This document shows positions 18,691 to 27,902 of a stretch of 64,000 nt of DNA, piece after piece. The stretch comes from Dokdonia sp. Hel_I_53. GTDB lineage: Bacteria > Bacteroidota > Bacteroidia > Flavobacteriales > Flavobacteriaceae. The notes below the pieces were generated by a model that made no database searches, was not told the origin of the DNA, and was given only the letters and a program-made list of their open reading frames with translations. Made by a program: the position numbers and the translations under genes. The DNA is taken from positions 749,001 to 813,000 of the forward strand of contig NZ_VISL01000001.1 in the NCBI RefSeq assembly GCF_007827465.1, given 5' to 3'. Every line of letters begins with the position of its first letter. Position 1 is the first letter of the stretch.

Positions 18691-20076
18691 ATGGCATATA
18701 GAATTGAAAAAGATACAATGGGTGAGGTACAAGTACCTGCAGATAAATTATGGGGTGCACAAACAGAACGTTCTCGTAACAATTTTAAAATAGGAGCTCC
18801 CGCTTCTATGCCTATTGAAATCGTACATGGTTTTGCTATTTTGAAGAAAGCTGCTGCCTATACTAATTGTGAGCTAGGAGCCTTAGATGAAAAAAAAAGA
18901 GATCTTATTGCACAGGTATGCGACGAGATTTTAACAGGCATGCATGATGATCAATTTCCATTAGTGATCTGGCAAACAGGTTCTGGTACGCAAAGTAACA
19001 TGAATGTAAATGAAGTGATTGCAAATAGAGCGCACCAACTCGCTGGAAAAAAAATAGGAGAAGGAGAAAAGACACTGGCTCCTAATGACGATGTAAACAA
19101 ATCACAATCATCTAATGATACGTTTCCTACTGGAATGCATATCGCAGCCTATAAGAAAATTGTAGAAAACACCATTCCCGGAGTTACAAAACTTAGAGAC
19201 ACACTTAAGCAAAAGTCTAATGATTTTAAAGATGTTGTAAAAATAGGTCGCACGCATTTAATGGATGCTACTCCCCTCACCTTAGGACAAGAATTTTCTG
19301 GATATGTCTCTCAATTAGATCACGGATTAAAGGCTTTAAAAAATACATTAGACCATCTCTCTGAACTTGCACTAGGAGGTACTGCCGTAGGAACAGGCCT
19401 AAACACTCCAAAAGGGTACTCTGAAAAAGTTGCCGAATACATGGCCGAATTTTCTGGTCATCCTTTTAAAACGGCTCCAAATAAATTTGAGGCATTAGCG
19501 GCACACGATGCACTTGTTGAAACACACGGTGCGCTCAAACAGCTTGCGGTATCCATAAATAAAATTGCTAATGATATACGACTTATGGCCTCTGGTCCAC
19601 GTAGTGGAATCGGTGAGATCACAATACCTGCAAATGAACCAGGTTCTTCTATTATGCCTGGAAAAGTAAATCCTACACAGTGTGAAGCCATTACAATGGT
19701 ATGTGCACAAGTAATGGGTAATGACGTGGCAGTTAGTGTAGGTGGTTTACAAGGGCACTATGAGCTCAATGTTTTTAAACCGATGATGGCGGCAAACGTG
19801 TTACAATCTGCACAACTCATAGGAGATGCTTGTGTTTCATTTTCTGAGCACTGTGCCTCTGGTATTGAACCGAATCACGCACGTATAAAAGAACTTTTAG
19901 AAAACTCCTTGATGCTTGTTACTGCGCTTAACACAAAAATAGGATATTACAAAGCGGCAGAAATAGCAAATACAGCTCATGCAAACGGTACTACCTTAAA
20001 AACTGAAGCTGTAAATCTGGGCTATGTTACTGCAGAGGAATTTGATGAATGGGTAAGACCTGAGGATATGGTGTAA
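18691..20076 (+). CDS. fumC: Class II fumarate hydratase
   Basis: 461 aa. Iron-independent fumarase of the TCA cycle, interconverting fumarate and malate in the cytoplasm. Visible marks: [14 protein letters not shown] (substrate loop), [21 protein letters not shown] (catalytic His region), and the superfamily signature [16 protein letters not shown]. The Thr-Gln after NP and overall likeness favour fumarase over aspartase. Single gene with its own promoter box. Confidence 0.95.
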   Translation: MAYRIEKDTMGEVQVPADKLWGAQTERSRNNFKIGAPASMPIEIVHGFAILKKAAAYTNCELGALDEKKRDLIAQVCDEILTGMHDDQFPLVIWQTGSGTQSNMNVNEVIANRAHQLAGKKIGEGEKTLAPNDDVNKSQSSNDTFPTGMHIAAYKKIVENTIPGVTKLRDTLKQKSNDFKDVVKIGRTHLMDATPLTLGQEFSGYVSQLDHGLKALKNTLDHLSELALGGTAVGTGLNTPKGYSEKVAEYMAEFSGHPFKTAPNKFEALAAHDALVETHGALKQLAVSINKIANDIRLMASGPRSGIGEITIPANEPGSSIMPGKVNPTQCEAITMVCAQVMGNDVAVSVGGLQGHYELNVFKPMMAANVLQSAQLIGDACVSFSEHCASGIEPNHARIKELLENSLMLVTALNTKIGYYKAAEIANTAHANGTTLKTEAVNLGYVTAEEFDEWVRPEDMV

Positions 20077-20149
20077 TATATGTTAACAAACTACTATTCT
20101 TTCGATTAAACGCGCAAAATATCCGTTAAAAGTTCATTATAATCATTAA

Positions 20150-20184
20150 TTGTCTTATAATTGTATTCCCAAATTGTAAGACAA
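20150..20184. promoter_or_regulatory. Inverted repeat overlapping the start of the 7TM/LuxR-like gene
   Basis: TTGTCTTATAATT (20150-20162) and AATTGTAAGACAA (20172-20184) are inverted repeats with 12 of 13 positions matching and a 9-bp centre. The right arm ends on the A of the ATG. It could be an operator for the encoded HTH protein or an RNA hairpin that masks translation. Confidence 0.65.
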
Positions 20185-21521
20185 TGAGATTGTTAGTGGT
20201 CTTTATGACCTTAATTTTGTCAAGCTCTACTGATGAGTTAGACTTGTATTCTTATTATAGAGACGTAACTGGAGATTTAACGTTTGAAGATGTAAAGTTT
20301 AAGAATTTTACAGATAGCAAGACTAATAATCTAGGAGCGGCTAATGGTGTCTATTGGTTCAAAATAAAGGAAAGTATAGGTCCGAGGTCGATCTTAGAAA
20401 TGCGTAGTGCCCATGTAAATGGATTGACATTATATGATAGCGCTAATACTGTTGTTCAACCTATGGATGACACGCGTTTTCCTTCATATTTTTTAATAAA
20501 TAAGCAGCTTACATACCCACTATATTTAAAATCTAACTTTCCATTAGAAGCATATTTCCCCATACACATATTAACAGAAAGTAGTTTTGCAAGCAATGAT
20601 AAGCATAGTTTTCTTGGAATAGGTTTATTTTACGGAACTGCAATTGCACTACTAATAGCCACACTTACGTTCTTTTTTATAGTTAGAAACACTCAATTTT
20701 TAGTGTTTGCTGTACTCATAGTGGCTATAATTTTAAGCGTTATTGGAAAAGATAATATTCTTTATTTCTTTAATTTTCCTTACGAAGTGTCATCAATTTT
20801 GGAAGCAGTGGGACATTGCATCGTAGGTCTTTCTGCCACATGTTTTATGATGTTTTATTTAAGAATTAGACCTCACCAGCAATGGATAAAATGGGCAATG
20901 CTTTCCATGAGCTCTGTATCTGTTCTAGCCCTTGTCATATTTGCAATATCTGGAAACCTGTATGCTTATTCAATTGTTGATATAAGCGGTTTAATAACCG
21001 TGGGATTCATGTGGGTACTTATCCTCATTATTGCAAAAGGAATAAGAAGGCTTACATTAGTATTTGTCTATAGCATTAATTTATTTTTTATTACAGACAT
21101 ATTCATTTTTCATACCTACGGTATTGAAATAGTAAAATTTGGTATTACTGGAATTTCAATTCTTGCAATTTCTAATTTTACTCTAATTGCCGTATTACTT
21201 TTATTCTCATTAAAGAATATCCAAACAAGCGGCGTGATTATGAAACATCGAATCAAATTGTATGTAGAGCGACTTAAGGAGCTTGATAATTACAAGATTA
21301 TTCAAGATGCAAATGACGAATATTTAGAGTCTCTTATCTACCAATATAAACTAGAAAATATAGAAGTTAAAGTGTTAGGTGATATATCTAAAGGGTTAAG
21401 CAATGATCATATCGCTCATAAATACAATCTTACAGAAGAAAAGCTTCAAAACATCACTAACGCCCTCTACTTAAAATTAGGGTTAGAATCTAGTAAAGAT
21501 ATTACCCAACTTGCACACTAG
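20184..21521 (+). CDS. Membrane-bound regulator: 7TMR-DISM-like sensor with C-terminal LuxR-like HTH
   Basis: 445 aa. Signal peptide (about 1-17); extracytoplasmic domain (about 18-145) with the 7TMR-DISM style (ANGVYWFKIKES, NGLTLYDSANT); seven hydrophobic helices (about 150-350); a short coiled linker (HRIKLYVERLKEL); and a cytoplasmic end EVKVLGDISKGLSNDHIAHKYNLTEEKLQNITNALYLKLGLES (described in pieces: a GerE-like helix-turn-helix). It would bind DNA from the membrane without a kinase. The 3' end overlaps convergent ccsBA by 20 bp. No neighbour suggests the ligand. Confidence 0.75.
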   Translation: MRLLVVFMTLILSSSTDELDLYSYYRDVTGDLTFEDVKFKNFTDSKTNNLGAANGVYWFKIKESIGPRSILEMRSAHVNGLTLYDSANTVVQPMDDTRFPSYFLINKQLTYPLYLKSNFPLEAYFPIHILTESSFASNDKHSFLGIGLFYGTAIALLIATLTFFFIVRNTQFLVFAVLIVAIILSVIGKDNILYFFNFPYEVSSILEAVGHCIVGLSATCFMMFYLRIRPHQQWIKWAMLSMSSVSVLALVIFAISGNLYAYSIVDISGLITVGFMWVLILIIAKGIRRLTLVFVYSINLFFITDIFIFHTYGIEIVKFGITGISILAISNFTLIAVLLLFSLKNIQTSGVIMKHRIKLYVERLKELDNYKIIQDANDEYLESLIYQYKLENIEVKVLGDISKGLSNDHIAHKYNLTEEKLQNITNALYLKLGLESSKDITQLAH

Positions 21522-24500
21522 TGCTTTTTGATTTCTTATAATGCTTTTTATATTTCCAAAAAGAAAGTATCCCAATTACAGCTATTACCGCTAATGATAT
21601 TAGTATTTTTTGACTAGCAATGTCTCCTCCACTTTGATATGCGTGGAGTCCTGATAAGTAATAATTCACACCAAAATAAGTGAATAAGATACTTCCTAGT
21701 GAAAGAATGGATAAAAAGTTAAATAACCATCTACCTCTCAATCCTGGAATTAATCGCATATGGATCACAAATGCATAGACGATGAGTGAAATCAAAGCCC
21801 ATGTTTCTTTAGGGTCCCAACCCCAATAACGCCCCCAACTTTCGTTAGCCCATTGCCCCCCTAGAAAGGTTCCTATGGCTAGTAATACCATCCCTACAGT
21901 AAGGGCCATTTCATTAATAATAGTAAGCTCCTTAATGTTAAGGTCCATTTTTTTCTTATTTTTCTCTGTCGTGAAAATCATTAAAAACAAAGAAACAAGT
22001 CCTAATATAGCTCCAAGCGTAAAAGGTCCATAACTAGCCACTATAACGGCTGTATGAATCATTAACCAATAACTATTGAGTACGGCTTGTAAATTTGCGA
22101 TTTCTGGATTCATCCAGTTCATAGAAGCTGCCCATAATATAAATCCAGCTACAAACGCAGTACTCGCTACAGTGAGCATACTTTTACGCCCAAAACCTAA
22201 CCCAAAGAACATTGTCGCCCATCCTACATATAGCACAGATTCATAGGCATCACTCCAAGGAGCATGACCAGAAATATACCATCTCCAGATAAGAGCACCA
22301 GTATGTATTGTAAAAAGAAGTATTACAAGTGCTAGGCCAATTTTAATCATTGTACTTACAAATCTGTTCTCTTTAAAAATAGCCGTTATAACAAACATCA
22401 TCATAAAGAAAGCCGCAAGCATATACATCCAGTACAGCTTTTTAAACACATCGTATTTGTTATACAAAATCTCTGCATCAACCTTCTCTGCAGAGGGCAT
22501 AATGTCATTACTATTCTTTCTTTGAAATTTTTCAATACCTGCAAGAACCTTATCCGCATCAGAATAGTCTCCAGAAGTTCTACCTTTCTTAAGACTTAAT
22601 AAATATGCAGGAAAGATCTGATTTGCTATGACAGAGTCTGTTGCTCTAAAGCCTGCGTCTTTCACTTCAATAGGTGATAGCCATTTATTATTAGCATCAT
22701 CAGGTTTTGGGAAAATTTTTAAAATTTCTTTAACCAGCGTTCGATCTAATAATCCAAGGCGCTGATCTACATCTGTAAACTCTTTTGCTATTTTTGTTTG
22801 ATTGATTTCTGCGTAGGCTTCTGGGAGAAAAGGAGCCAACTTGTAATTAAATGTAGGTTGGGTAAAAAAGTCTATTTGCTTAAAATATTTTCTGTCTGAG
22901 GGCACGCCCACAACGTTACGTAAACTATCATTCCCTTTTTTGAGGTAGATAAGTTCTGCAAATGTCCATATCTGTGGATTTTCCATCATAGACAACATGA
23001 CTTGATCTGCGGTTAATCCTTCGTAAGTATCACTCCTACTGAGTTTACGTAATAGCATACTAGAAAAAGTATTGATAGGCATCATACGGCCTCCATCTTC
23101 TTGTATTATAAGTCTACCAAACTTCTCTGCATGCGCTATTGGCACCGCATTTTCAACAATAAGCTTTTTGATTTCCTCTTGAGAAGGCATCGTCTGTTGA
23201 TGTGTCTCTGTAGTGTGACTATCCAGTCCTAGAATATCTCCTATATTTTCAGAGGAGGTAGCAATGGTGTCTTGAATAACTACATTCCCTTTAGATACCT
23301 CGTTAGAAGCACTTGACATGTCTTCTTGTGCGACTATTGTATTCGCTTTCGCGAAAGCGAACATAATTAAAAGTAATGCCAGCTTAGATTTTTTTACTTT
23401 TACTTTATCCAACATTCTTTTCAAATCTCCAAAACGTGATCCCTTATCAAACAAAATCATCATTAATCCTAAGTATAATAGGAAATAGCCAATGTAGGTT
23501 ACCCAAGTACCCCAGAAGTCATGGCTTACAGATAGGATTGTACCACTCTCATCAGGAAAAAAACTTGCTTGAAAAAAGCGAAATCCCTTATGATCTAATA
23601 CGTGATTCATATAAATATCATAATCAAACGTGTTCTCCGGATCCTCAACCGTAATCTTACTTTCAAAAGAAGCATAGCTGTTTTCAGTTCCAGGGTAGCG
23701 CTCTGCTATAAAGTCGTTTAATTTGATAGAAAAAGGCAGTGGTAAGGCCTTGCTCCCGTAAGAAAGATATAGCTTATGCCCGCCAATTTGTAGCTCTTTT
23801 TTATCATTACTATAACCACGACCACCTAATAAACCTATAGTTTTAGTCTCTCCATTAACAGACACGTTTACAAACAATGCATCTTCTTGAGTCTTTTCTT
23901 TGACCTCCTTTTCTACAATTCCAGTTTTACCTTTTATAGCAGGCTCAGGAATGACAAATTGTACACCGCCGCCTAAATTGTACAATGCTCTAAGATTGAG
24001 AGGAGCTTCTACGTTCTCGACTACTATACTTTCAGTTTGAGTTGCCATGACCGTATTAGTACCACCAAAGGGAGTCTTGATGGTATAATTTTCTCCATCA
24101 AAATTGATATTAACAGCACCATCTTGTGGAGCGTTAAATGCATAGAGCACATTATGAATACTTACCACTTCACCTTCTACAAGAAAATGTTCATGTCTTG
24201 TCCCGTCACCTGCTTCTACTATTTTGAGGTGATACACACCGTTTACATCTTCAACAAATCCATCTTCTGCGCCATCTATAAATTTATTAAATGAAAAAGT
24301 GAAATTTGTTTTATCATTTCTATCTGTTGTGCTGTGCGCAAAATCCTCTGTCCAAGTGAAATCATTATCTAGCCTTGGAGATAAGCTCAATTCCTTTTCG
24401 ATTTGACGACGCATAGGTTGCCCATTTTGCTCTCCATCAATAAAAACTTGTAAATATGTTTTCTCACTCAAAAAAGTGCTTTCTGAAGCTCCCTCCTCAA

Positions 24501-24828
24501 TTGGCATTACCCCTTCATAACTAATATATCTAGTAATACCAGCTCCAAATAGTATGAGAATAAACGAACTATGAAAAATAAGTGTGGTGATTTTCTCTTT
24601 TCGCAGCAAGTTATATCGAGTGATATTTCCAATAAAGTTGATAACAAAAAGCACATGAATAGCTGTAAACCACCAAGCGTCATATATATAATATCTAGAA
24701 TATGGAGTAGGTGATGTTTCTTGACCTTGGTCTAGAAATGTTCCTACTGCCATAGCTACAAAGTAAACAATAAACAATAAGCCTAGAAGGCGTGTAGAGA
24801 ATAAAATAGAGGCGATTTTCTTTTGCAT
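21502..24828 (-). CDS. ccsBA: Fused ResB-CcsA cytochrome c synthase (CcsBA)
   Basis: 1108 aa from the ATG at 24828 (MQKKIASILFS). System II enzyme that exports haem and attaches it to apocytochromes c outside the membrane. The ResB half has early membrane helices (ARLLGLLFIVYF-type; VLFVINFIGNI) and a large extracytoplasmic domain. The CcsA half has the haem-handling tryptophan motif WGRYWGWDPKETWALI and several helices. In the middle, LALLLIMFAFAKANTIVAQ looks like a second signal peptide, and its FAFAKA is encoded by the genome-wide palindrome. A longer start at 24897 would place the -7 box inside the gene, so it was rejected. The end overlaps the convergent regulator by 20 bp. Confidence 0.93.
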   Translation of the reverse strand: MQKKIASILFSTRLLGLLFIVYFVAMAVGTFLDQGQETSPTPYSRYYIYDAWWFTAIHVLFVINFIGNITRYNLLRKEKITTLIFHSSFILILFGAGITRYISYEGVMPIEEGASESTFLSEKTYLQVFIDGEQNGQPMRRQIEKELSLSPRLDNDFTWTEDFAHSTTDRNDKTNFTFSFNKFIDGAEDGFVEDVNGVYHLKIVEAGDGTRHEHFLVEGEVVSIHNVLYAFNAPQDGAVNINFDGENYTIKTPFGGTNTVMATQTESIVVENVEAPLNLRALYNLGGGVQFVIPEPAIKGKTGIVEKEVKEKTQEDALFVNVSVNGETKTIGLLGGRGYSNDKKELQIGGHKLYLSYGSKALPLPFSIKLNDFIAERYPGTENSYASFESKITVEDPENTFDYDIYMNHVLDHKGFRFFQASFFPDESGTILSVSHDFWGTWVTYIGYFLLYLGLMMILFDKGSRFGDLKRMLDKVKVKKSKLALLLIMFAFAKANTIVAQEDMSSASNEVSKGNVVIQDTIATSSENIGDILGLDSHTTETHQQTMPSQEEIKKLIVENAVPIAHAEKFGRLIIQEDGGRMMPINTFSSMLLRKLSRSDTYEGLTADQVMLSMMENPQIWTFAELIYLKKGNDSLRNVVGVPSDRKYFKQIDFFTQPTFNYKLAPFLPEAYAEINQTKIAKEFTDVDQRLGLLDRTLVKEILKIFPKPDDANNKWLSPIEVKDAGFRATDSVIANQIFPAYLLSLKKGRTSGDYSDADKVLAGIEKFQRKNSNDIMPSAEKVDAEILYNKYDVFKKLYWMYMLAAFFMMMFVITAIFKENRFVSTMIKIGLALVILLFTIHTGALIWRWYISGHAPWSDAYESVLYVGWATMFFGLGFGRKSMLTVASTAFVAGFILWAASMNWMNPEIANLQAVLNSYWLMIHTAVIVASYGPFTLGAILGLVSLFLMIFTTEKNKKKMDLNIKELTIINEMALTVGMVLLAIGTFLGGQWANESWGRYWGWDPKETWALISLIVYAFVIHMRLIPGLRGRWLFNFLSILSLGSILFTYFGVNYYLSGLHAYQSGGDIASQKILISLAVIAVIGILSFWKYKKHYKKSKSTSVQVG
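23345..23358. repeat. GCTTTCGCGAAAGC palindrome inside ccsBA (copy 3)
   Basis: Exact core; symmetric out to TTCGCTTTCGCGAAAGCGAA (23342-23361). Encodes FAFAKA in the internal signal-like segment. Confidence 0.9.
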
Positions 24829-24851
24829 AAGACAGGCAAATTTTACCGGCG

Positions 24852-24859
24852 CAAAGATA
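24852..24859 (-). promoter_or_regulatory. TATCTTTG -7 box of ccsBA
   Basis: Perfect TAnnTTTG (plus-strand CAAAGATA) 23 bp upstream of the chosen ATG. Confidence 0.65.
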
Positions 24860-25023
24860 AACCACAGCGTTCTAATAACCTTAAATGTGTCATTCATAAA
24901 AATTGAAAGCTATGATGCTTACGTATGCTAATTGCACAGAATAAGTGTAGGGAATATTTTGGCAGGCTTTTTATCAATTTCTGATCCTTTTAATCAATGC
25001 CGCTACCCTATTTCTTTAAAGCT

Positions 25024-25031
25024 TATTTTTG
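25024..25031 (+). promoter_or_regulatory. TATTTTTG -7 box, almost no leader
   Basis: Perfect TAnnTTTG ending 6 bp before the ATG at 25038, so the transcript of this operon would be leaderless or nearly so. Confidence 0.65.
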
Positions 25032-25037
25032 CAGTAT

Positions 25038-25808
25038 ATGACAACCATAAACATTATTGGTACTGGAAATGTGGCTTGGCACCTTGCAAGAGCTTTTGGC
25101 TCTAAAAATGAGGTTATTGTCATGCAAATTGCAGGTCGAAACCATAAAAAACTTGAAGCTTTTAAGGATTTTACACGTGAACTTGTGAGCATATCACAAC
25201 TCGTCCCTGCAGATGTGACAATAGTTGCTGTAAGTGACGATTCTATTAATAATGTATACAATAAAATACCTTTTCAGGATCAACTCGTGGTACATACCTC
25301 TGGTTTTACAGAAATGCTTTCGCGAAAGCATACAAGTAATCACACCGGTGTTTTTTATCCGTTACAAAGTTTTTCTAAAGAAGATACTGAGTTATCTTTT
25401 AAAGAAATCCCAATACTCATTGAGGCGGCTGATGATAAAAATGAAAAAACTTTAAGAGTTTTAGCTGATGTCATTAGTGATAACGTGCAAGTGATAAACA
25501 GTAATCAACGCAAGCATTTGCACCTTGCTGCTGTATTTGCAAATAACTTTACAAACTATTGTTATACCATTGCAGAGGATATTTGCAAGCAAAATGAAAT
25601 TCCCTTTGATACCTTACACCCGTTACTTTTAAAAACCTCAGAAAAGGCAATACAAAATGGACCTAAACAAAGTCAGACTGGTCCCGCTAAGCGTAATGAC
25701 TTAAACGTAATCAACACACAGCAAGAATTAATCAAAGATCCCACACACAAAAGGGTCTATGAGACAATAACAAAAGCAATACAACATTTGTATGGAGAAA
25801 AGCTATAA
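25038..25808 (+). CDS. Rossmann-fold DUF2520 oxidoreductase
   Basis: 256 aa from ATG 25038. N-terminal NADP-binding segment TTINIIGTGNVAWHLARAF (GxGNVA), with a C-terminal DUF2520 helical domain (LAAVFANNFTNYCYTIAEDI). Resembles pyrroline-5-carboxylate or ketopantoate reductase-type enzymes; substrate unknown. A TTG at 25029 is in frame but lies within the promoter box. First gene of a seven-gene operon; a palindrome copy inside it encodes MLSRKH. kdsC overlaps its end by 17 bp. Confidence 0.85.
   Translation: MTTINIIGTGNVAWHLARAFGSKNEVIVMQIAGRNHKKLEAFKDFTRELVSISQLVPADVTIVAVSDDSINNVYNKIPFQDQLVVHTSGFTEMLSRKHTSNHTGVFYPLQSFSKEDTELSFKEIPILIEAADDKNEKTLRVLADVISDNVQVINSNQRKHLHLAAVFANNFTNYCYTIAEDICKQNEIPFDTLHPLLLKTSEKAIQNGPKQSQTGPAKRNDLNVINTQQELIKDPTHKRVYETITKAIQHLYGEKL
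25316..25329. repeat. GCTTTCGCGAAAGC palindrome inside the DUF2520 gene (copy 4)
   Basis: Exact core with symmetric flanks (ATGC...GCAT, 25314-25331); encodes LSRK in frame. Confidence 0.9.
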
Positions 25809-26331
25809 AGAATATCTACATAAAGTCACAACCTTTATTTTTGACGTAGACGGTGTTTTAACAGATGGATCATTACATATAACCTCAGAAGGACATATGC
25901 ATCGTACTATGAATGTAAAGGATGGTTACGCGATGAAAGAAGCACTTAATCAAGGTTTTAATGTTTCAATAATTTCTGGAGGAACAGATGAAGGTGTCAG
26001 GTCTAGATTACAGGCACTAGGAATTGAAGATGTTGCACTAGGTGCTCATAATAAAATAGAGTACCTTCAATCTTATATTGATTCTAAAAAAATTAATCTT
26101 GAGCATGTATTGTATATGGGAGATGATCTCCCTGATTATCCAGTAATGTTAAAAGTAGGATTGCCTAGTTGTCCTCAAGATGCGGTAAAAGAAATCAAAG
26201 AGATATCTAAATACGTTTCACATAAAAGCGGCGGAAAAGGCTGCGTACGTGACGTTATAGAACAAGTACTAAAAGTGCAAGGCAAATGGATGACTGGCAC
26301 TACCACCTTTGATGCACGACTAAAGAAGTAA
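25792..26331 (+). CDS. kdsC: KDO-8-phosphate phosphatase, KdsC-like HAD enzyme
   Basis: 179 aa, C0-type HAD without a cap domain. Motif I FDVDGVLTDG (Asp nucleophile and general acid), motif II SGG in NVSIISGGTDEGV, Lys in GAHNKIEYL, and motif IV YMGDDLPDYPVM. It removes phosphate from 3-deoxy-D-manno-octulosonate 8-phosphate for lipopolysaccharide core synthesis. Overlaps the preceding gene by 17 bp, so translation is coupled. Confidence 0.88.
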   Translation: MEKSYKEYLHKVTTFIFDVDGVLTDGSLHITSEGHMHRTMNVKDGYAMKEALNQGFNVSIISGGTDEGVRSRLQALGIEDVALGAHNKIEYLQSYIDSKKINLEHVLYMGDDLPDYPVMLKVGLPSCPQDAVKEIKEISKYVSHKSGGKGCVRDVIEQVLKVQGKWMTGTTTFDARLKK

Positions 26332-26391
26332 GGCTAATTTCATCCTTGTGGATATAAAACCTATTTCTCAGTAATTTAAACCTACCTCCTA

Positions 26392-27288
26392 TTGGCCTAT
26401 TTAAAAATCATAAGACCTTTTAATCTCTTAATGATTTTTATGACGCAAGGCGTGCTTCATATTTCTTTTAACTATTTGCAACGCGCATCAGGCTCTATAA
26501 TCCATACTGATTTTATAGTTCTTACACTTAGTACTCTTTTTATTGCTGCCGGTGGGTATGTTATAAATGATTTTTTTGATATCAAAGCAGATCGAATCAA
26601 TAAGCCTGATGAGCTTTACATTACAAAAGATATCTCAAAATCTAAAGCGCTTCTATTTTATTGCTGTCTTACGTTTGTAGGAATATCACTAGGTGTTTTA
26701 CTTTGTTATAGCGTTGGGGTTCCTGTTTATAGCCTCTTGTTTTTTGCAATTGCAATACTCTTATATATATACTCATTTTTTCTACAAAGAATTGCATTAG
26801 TAGGCAATTTGGTCATTAGTATATTAATTGGCTTTTCACTGTACATCATTTTCCTTATTGAAACTATCAAGACTGATATGAGTGAGATAGCAGCAGCTTT
26901 TACGTTTATGGTTGTACTTGCTATCTTTATTAATTTTATCCGTGAGATTATAAAAGACATACAGGACATGAAAGGTGATTACAGTATGGGCTATCAAACG
27001 CTACCTATTCTATTAGGAATCAAAAGAACACTCACAATTTGTACATTTATATGTCTGGCCTTAGTTTTTAATAGTGCTTTGTTCGCCTTTATATCGTTTA
27101 GAGGTTGTTATATAGCAATGGCACTTATACTTTTTGGAGTATCGTTGCCACTGGCATATTTAAGTAGTCTATGCTTCAATGCAACTACAGCCTCTGAGTT
27201 AAAAAAACTGGCGAGACTACTAAAATTGACAATGCTTATGGGAATAATTTTAATTCCTTTTATCATATACTTTTATACTAATGCTTAG
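26392..27288 (+). CDS. UbiA-family prenyltransferase (TTG start)
   Basis: 298 aa integral membrane protein with about 8-9 helices. The first Asp-rich motif is NDFFDIKADRINKPD (near 60-74) and the second REIIKDIQDMKGD, as in UbiA/digeranylgeranylglyceryl-phosphate synthase relatives. It transfers a prenyl chain to an acceptor that I cannot identify. The only possible start after the in-frame stop at 26377 is TTG at 26392; there is no ATG before the first helix. Overlaps maf by 8 bp. Confidence 0.85.
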   Translation: MAYLKIIRPFNLLMIFMTQGVLHISFNYLQRASGSIIHTDFIVLTLSTLFIAAGGYVINDFFDIKADRINKPDELYITKDISKSKALLFYCCLTFVGISLGVLLCYSVGVPVYSLLFFAIAILLYIYSFFLQRIALVGNLVISILIGFSLYIIFLIETIKTDMSEIAAAFTFMVVLAIFINFIREIIKDIQDMKGDYSMGYQTLPILLGIKRTLTICTFICLALVFNSALFAFISFRGCYIAMALILFGVSLPLAYLSSLCFNATTASELKKLARLLKLTMLMGIILIPFIIYFYTNA

Positions 27289-27868
27289 AGAAAAATTAAA
27301 AAATCACAACGTAATTCTTGCATCAGGTTCACCTCGCAGGCAACAGTTTTTTAAAGAATTAGAATTAGACTACACAATTGACACAAAACCTATTGATGAA
27401 GTGTTTCCACCACACCTTAAGGGTACTCAAATTACAGATCATTTATCACAGTTAAAAGCAAGTGCTTTTACAGCACTAAAGCCAAATGACATTTTAGTTA
27501 CCAGCGATACAATCGTATGGTTTAATAACAAAGCGCTTAATAAACCCAAGGATCGTAAAGAAGCTTTCCAGATGATTTCAGACCTATCTGGTAACACCCA
27601 CGAGGTGATTACTTCTGTATCATTCACGATGCTAGATAAACAAGTCACAATTAATGATACCACTAGAGTAACTTTCAAAGAACTCACTAAGGACGAAATA
27701 GCCTATTATATAGATAACTTTGAGCCCTATGATAAAGCAGGTGGGTATGGTATTCAAGAATGGTTTGGTTACATAGCTGTAACTCGAATTGAAGGATCTT
27801 ATTTCAATGTAATGGGAATGCCCTTAGACAAAGTATATAAAACGTTAATGGAAATTGGCACTACCTAG
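27281..27868 (+). CDS. maf: Maf family nucleotide pyrophosphatase
   Basis: 195 aa. N-terminal ILASGSPRRQQFFKEL (SxSxRR signature), catalytic Asp region LVTSDTIVWFNNK, and YDKAGGYGIQEW near the end. Hydrolyses non-canonical or damaged nucleoside triphosphates (dTTP/UTP type). The start codon lies inside the end of the ubiA-like gene. Confidence 0.92.
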   Translation: MLREKLKNHNVILASGSPRRQQFFKELELDYTIDTKPIDEVFPPHLKGTQITDHLSQLKASAFTALKPNDILVTSDTIVWFNNKALNKPKDRKEAFQMISDLSGNTHEVITSVSFTMLDKQVTINDTTRVTFKELTKDEIAYYIDNFEPYDKAGGYGIQEWFGYIAVTRIEGSYFNVMGMPLDKVYKTLMEIGTT

Positions 27869-27902
27869 GTTTTACGTAGCTTTATCTTTAAAATCAAAAT
27901 CT

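Noticed and set aside
24829..24897. Start of ccsBA at 24897
   Set aside because: The extra 23 residues cover a perfect TATCTTTG promoter box at 24852-24859; ATG 24828 gives a normal membrane-protein start.
25029..25037. TTG start of the DUF2520 gene at 25029
   Set aside because: It lies in the -7 promoter box; the ATG at 25038 leads straight into the Rossmann beta-strand.
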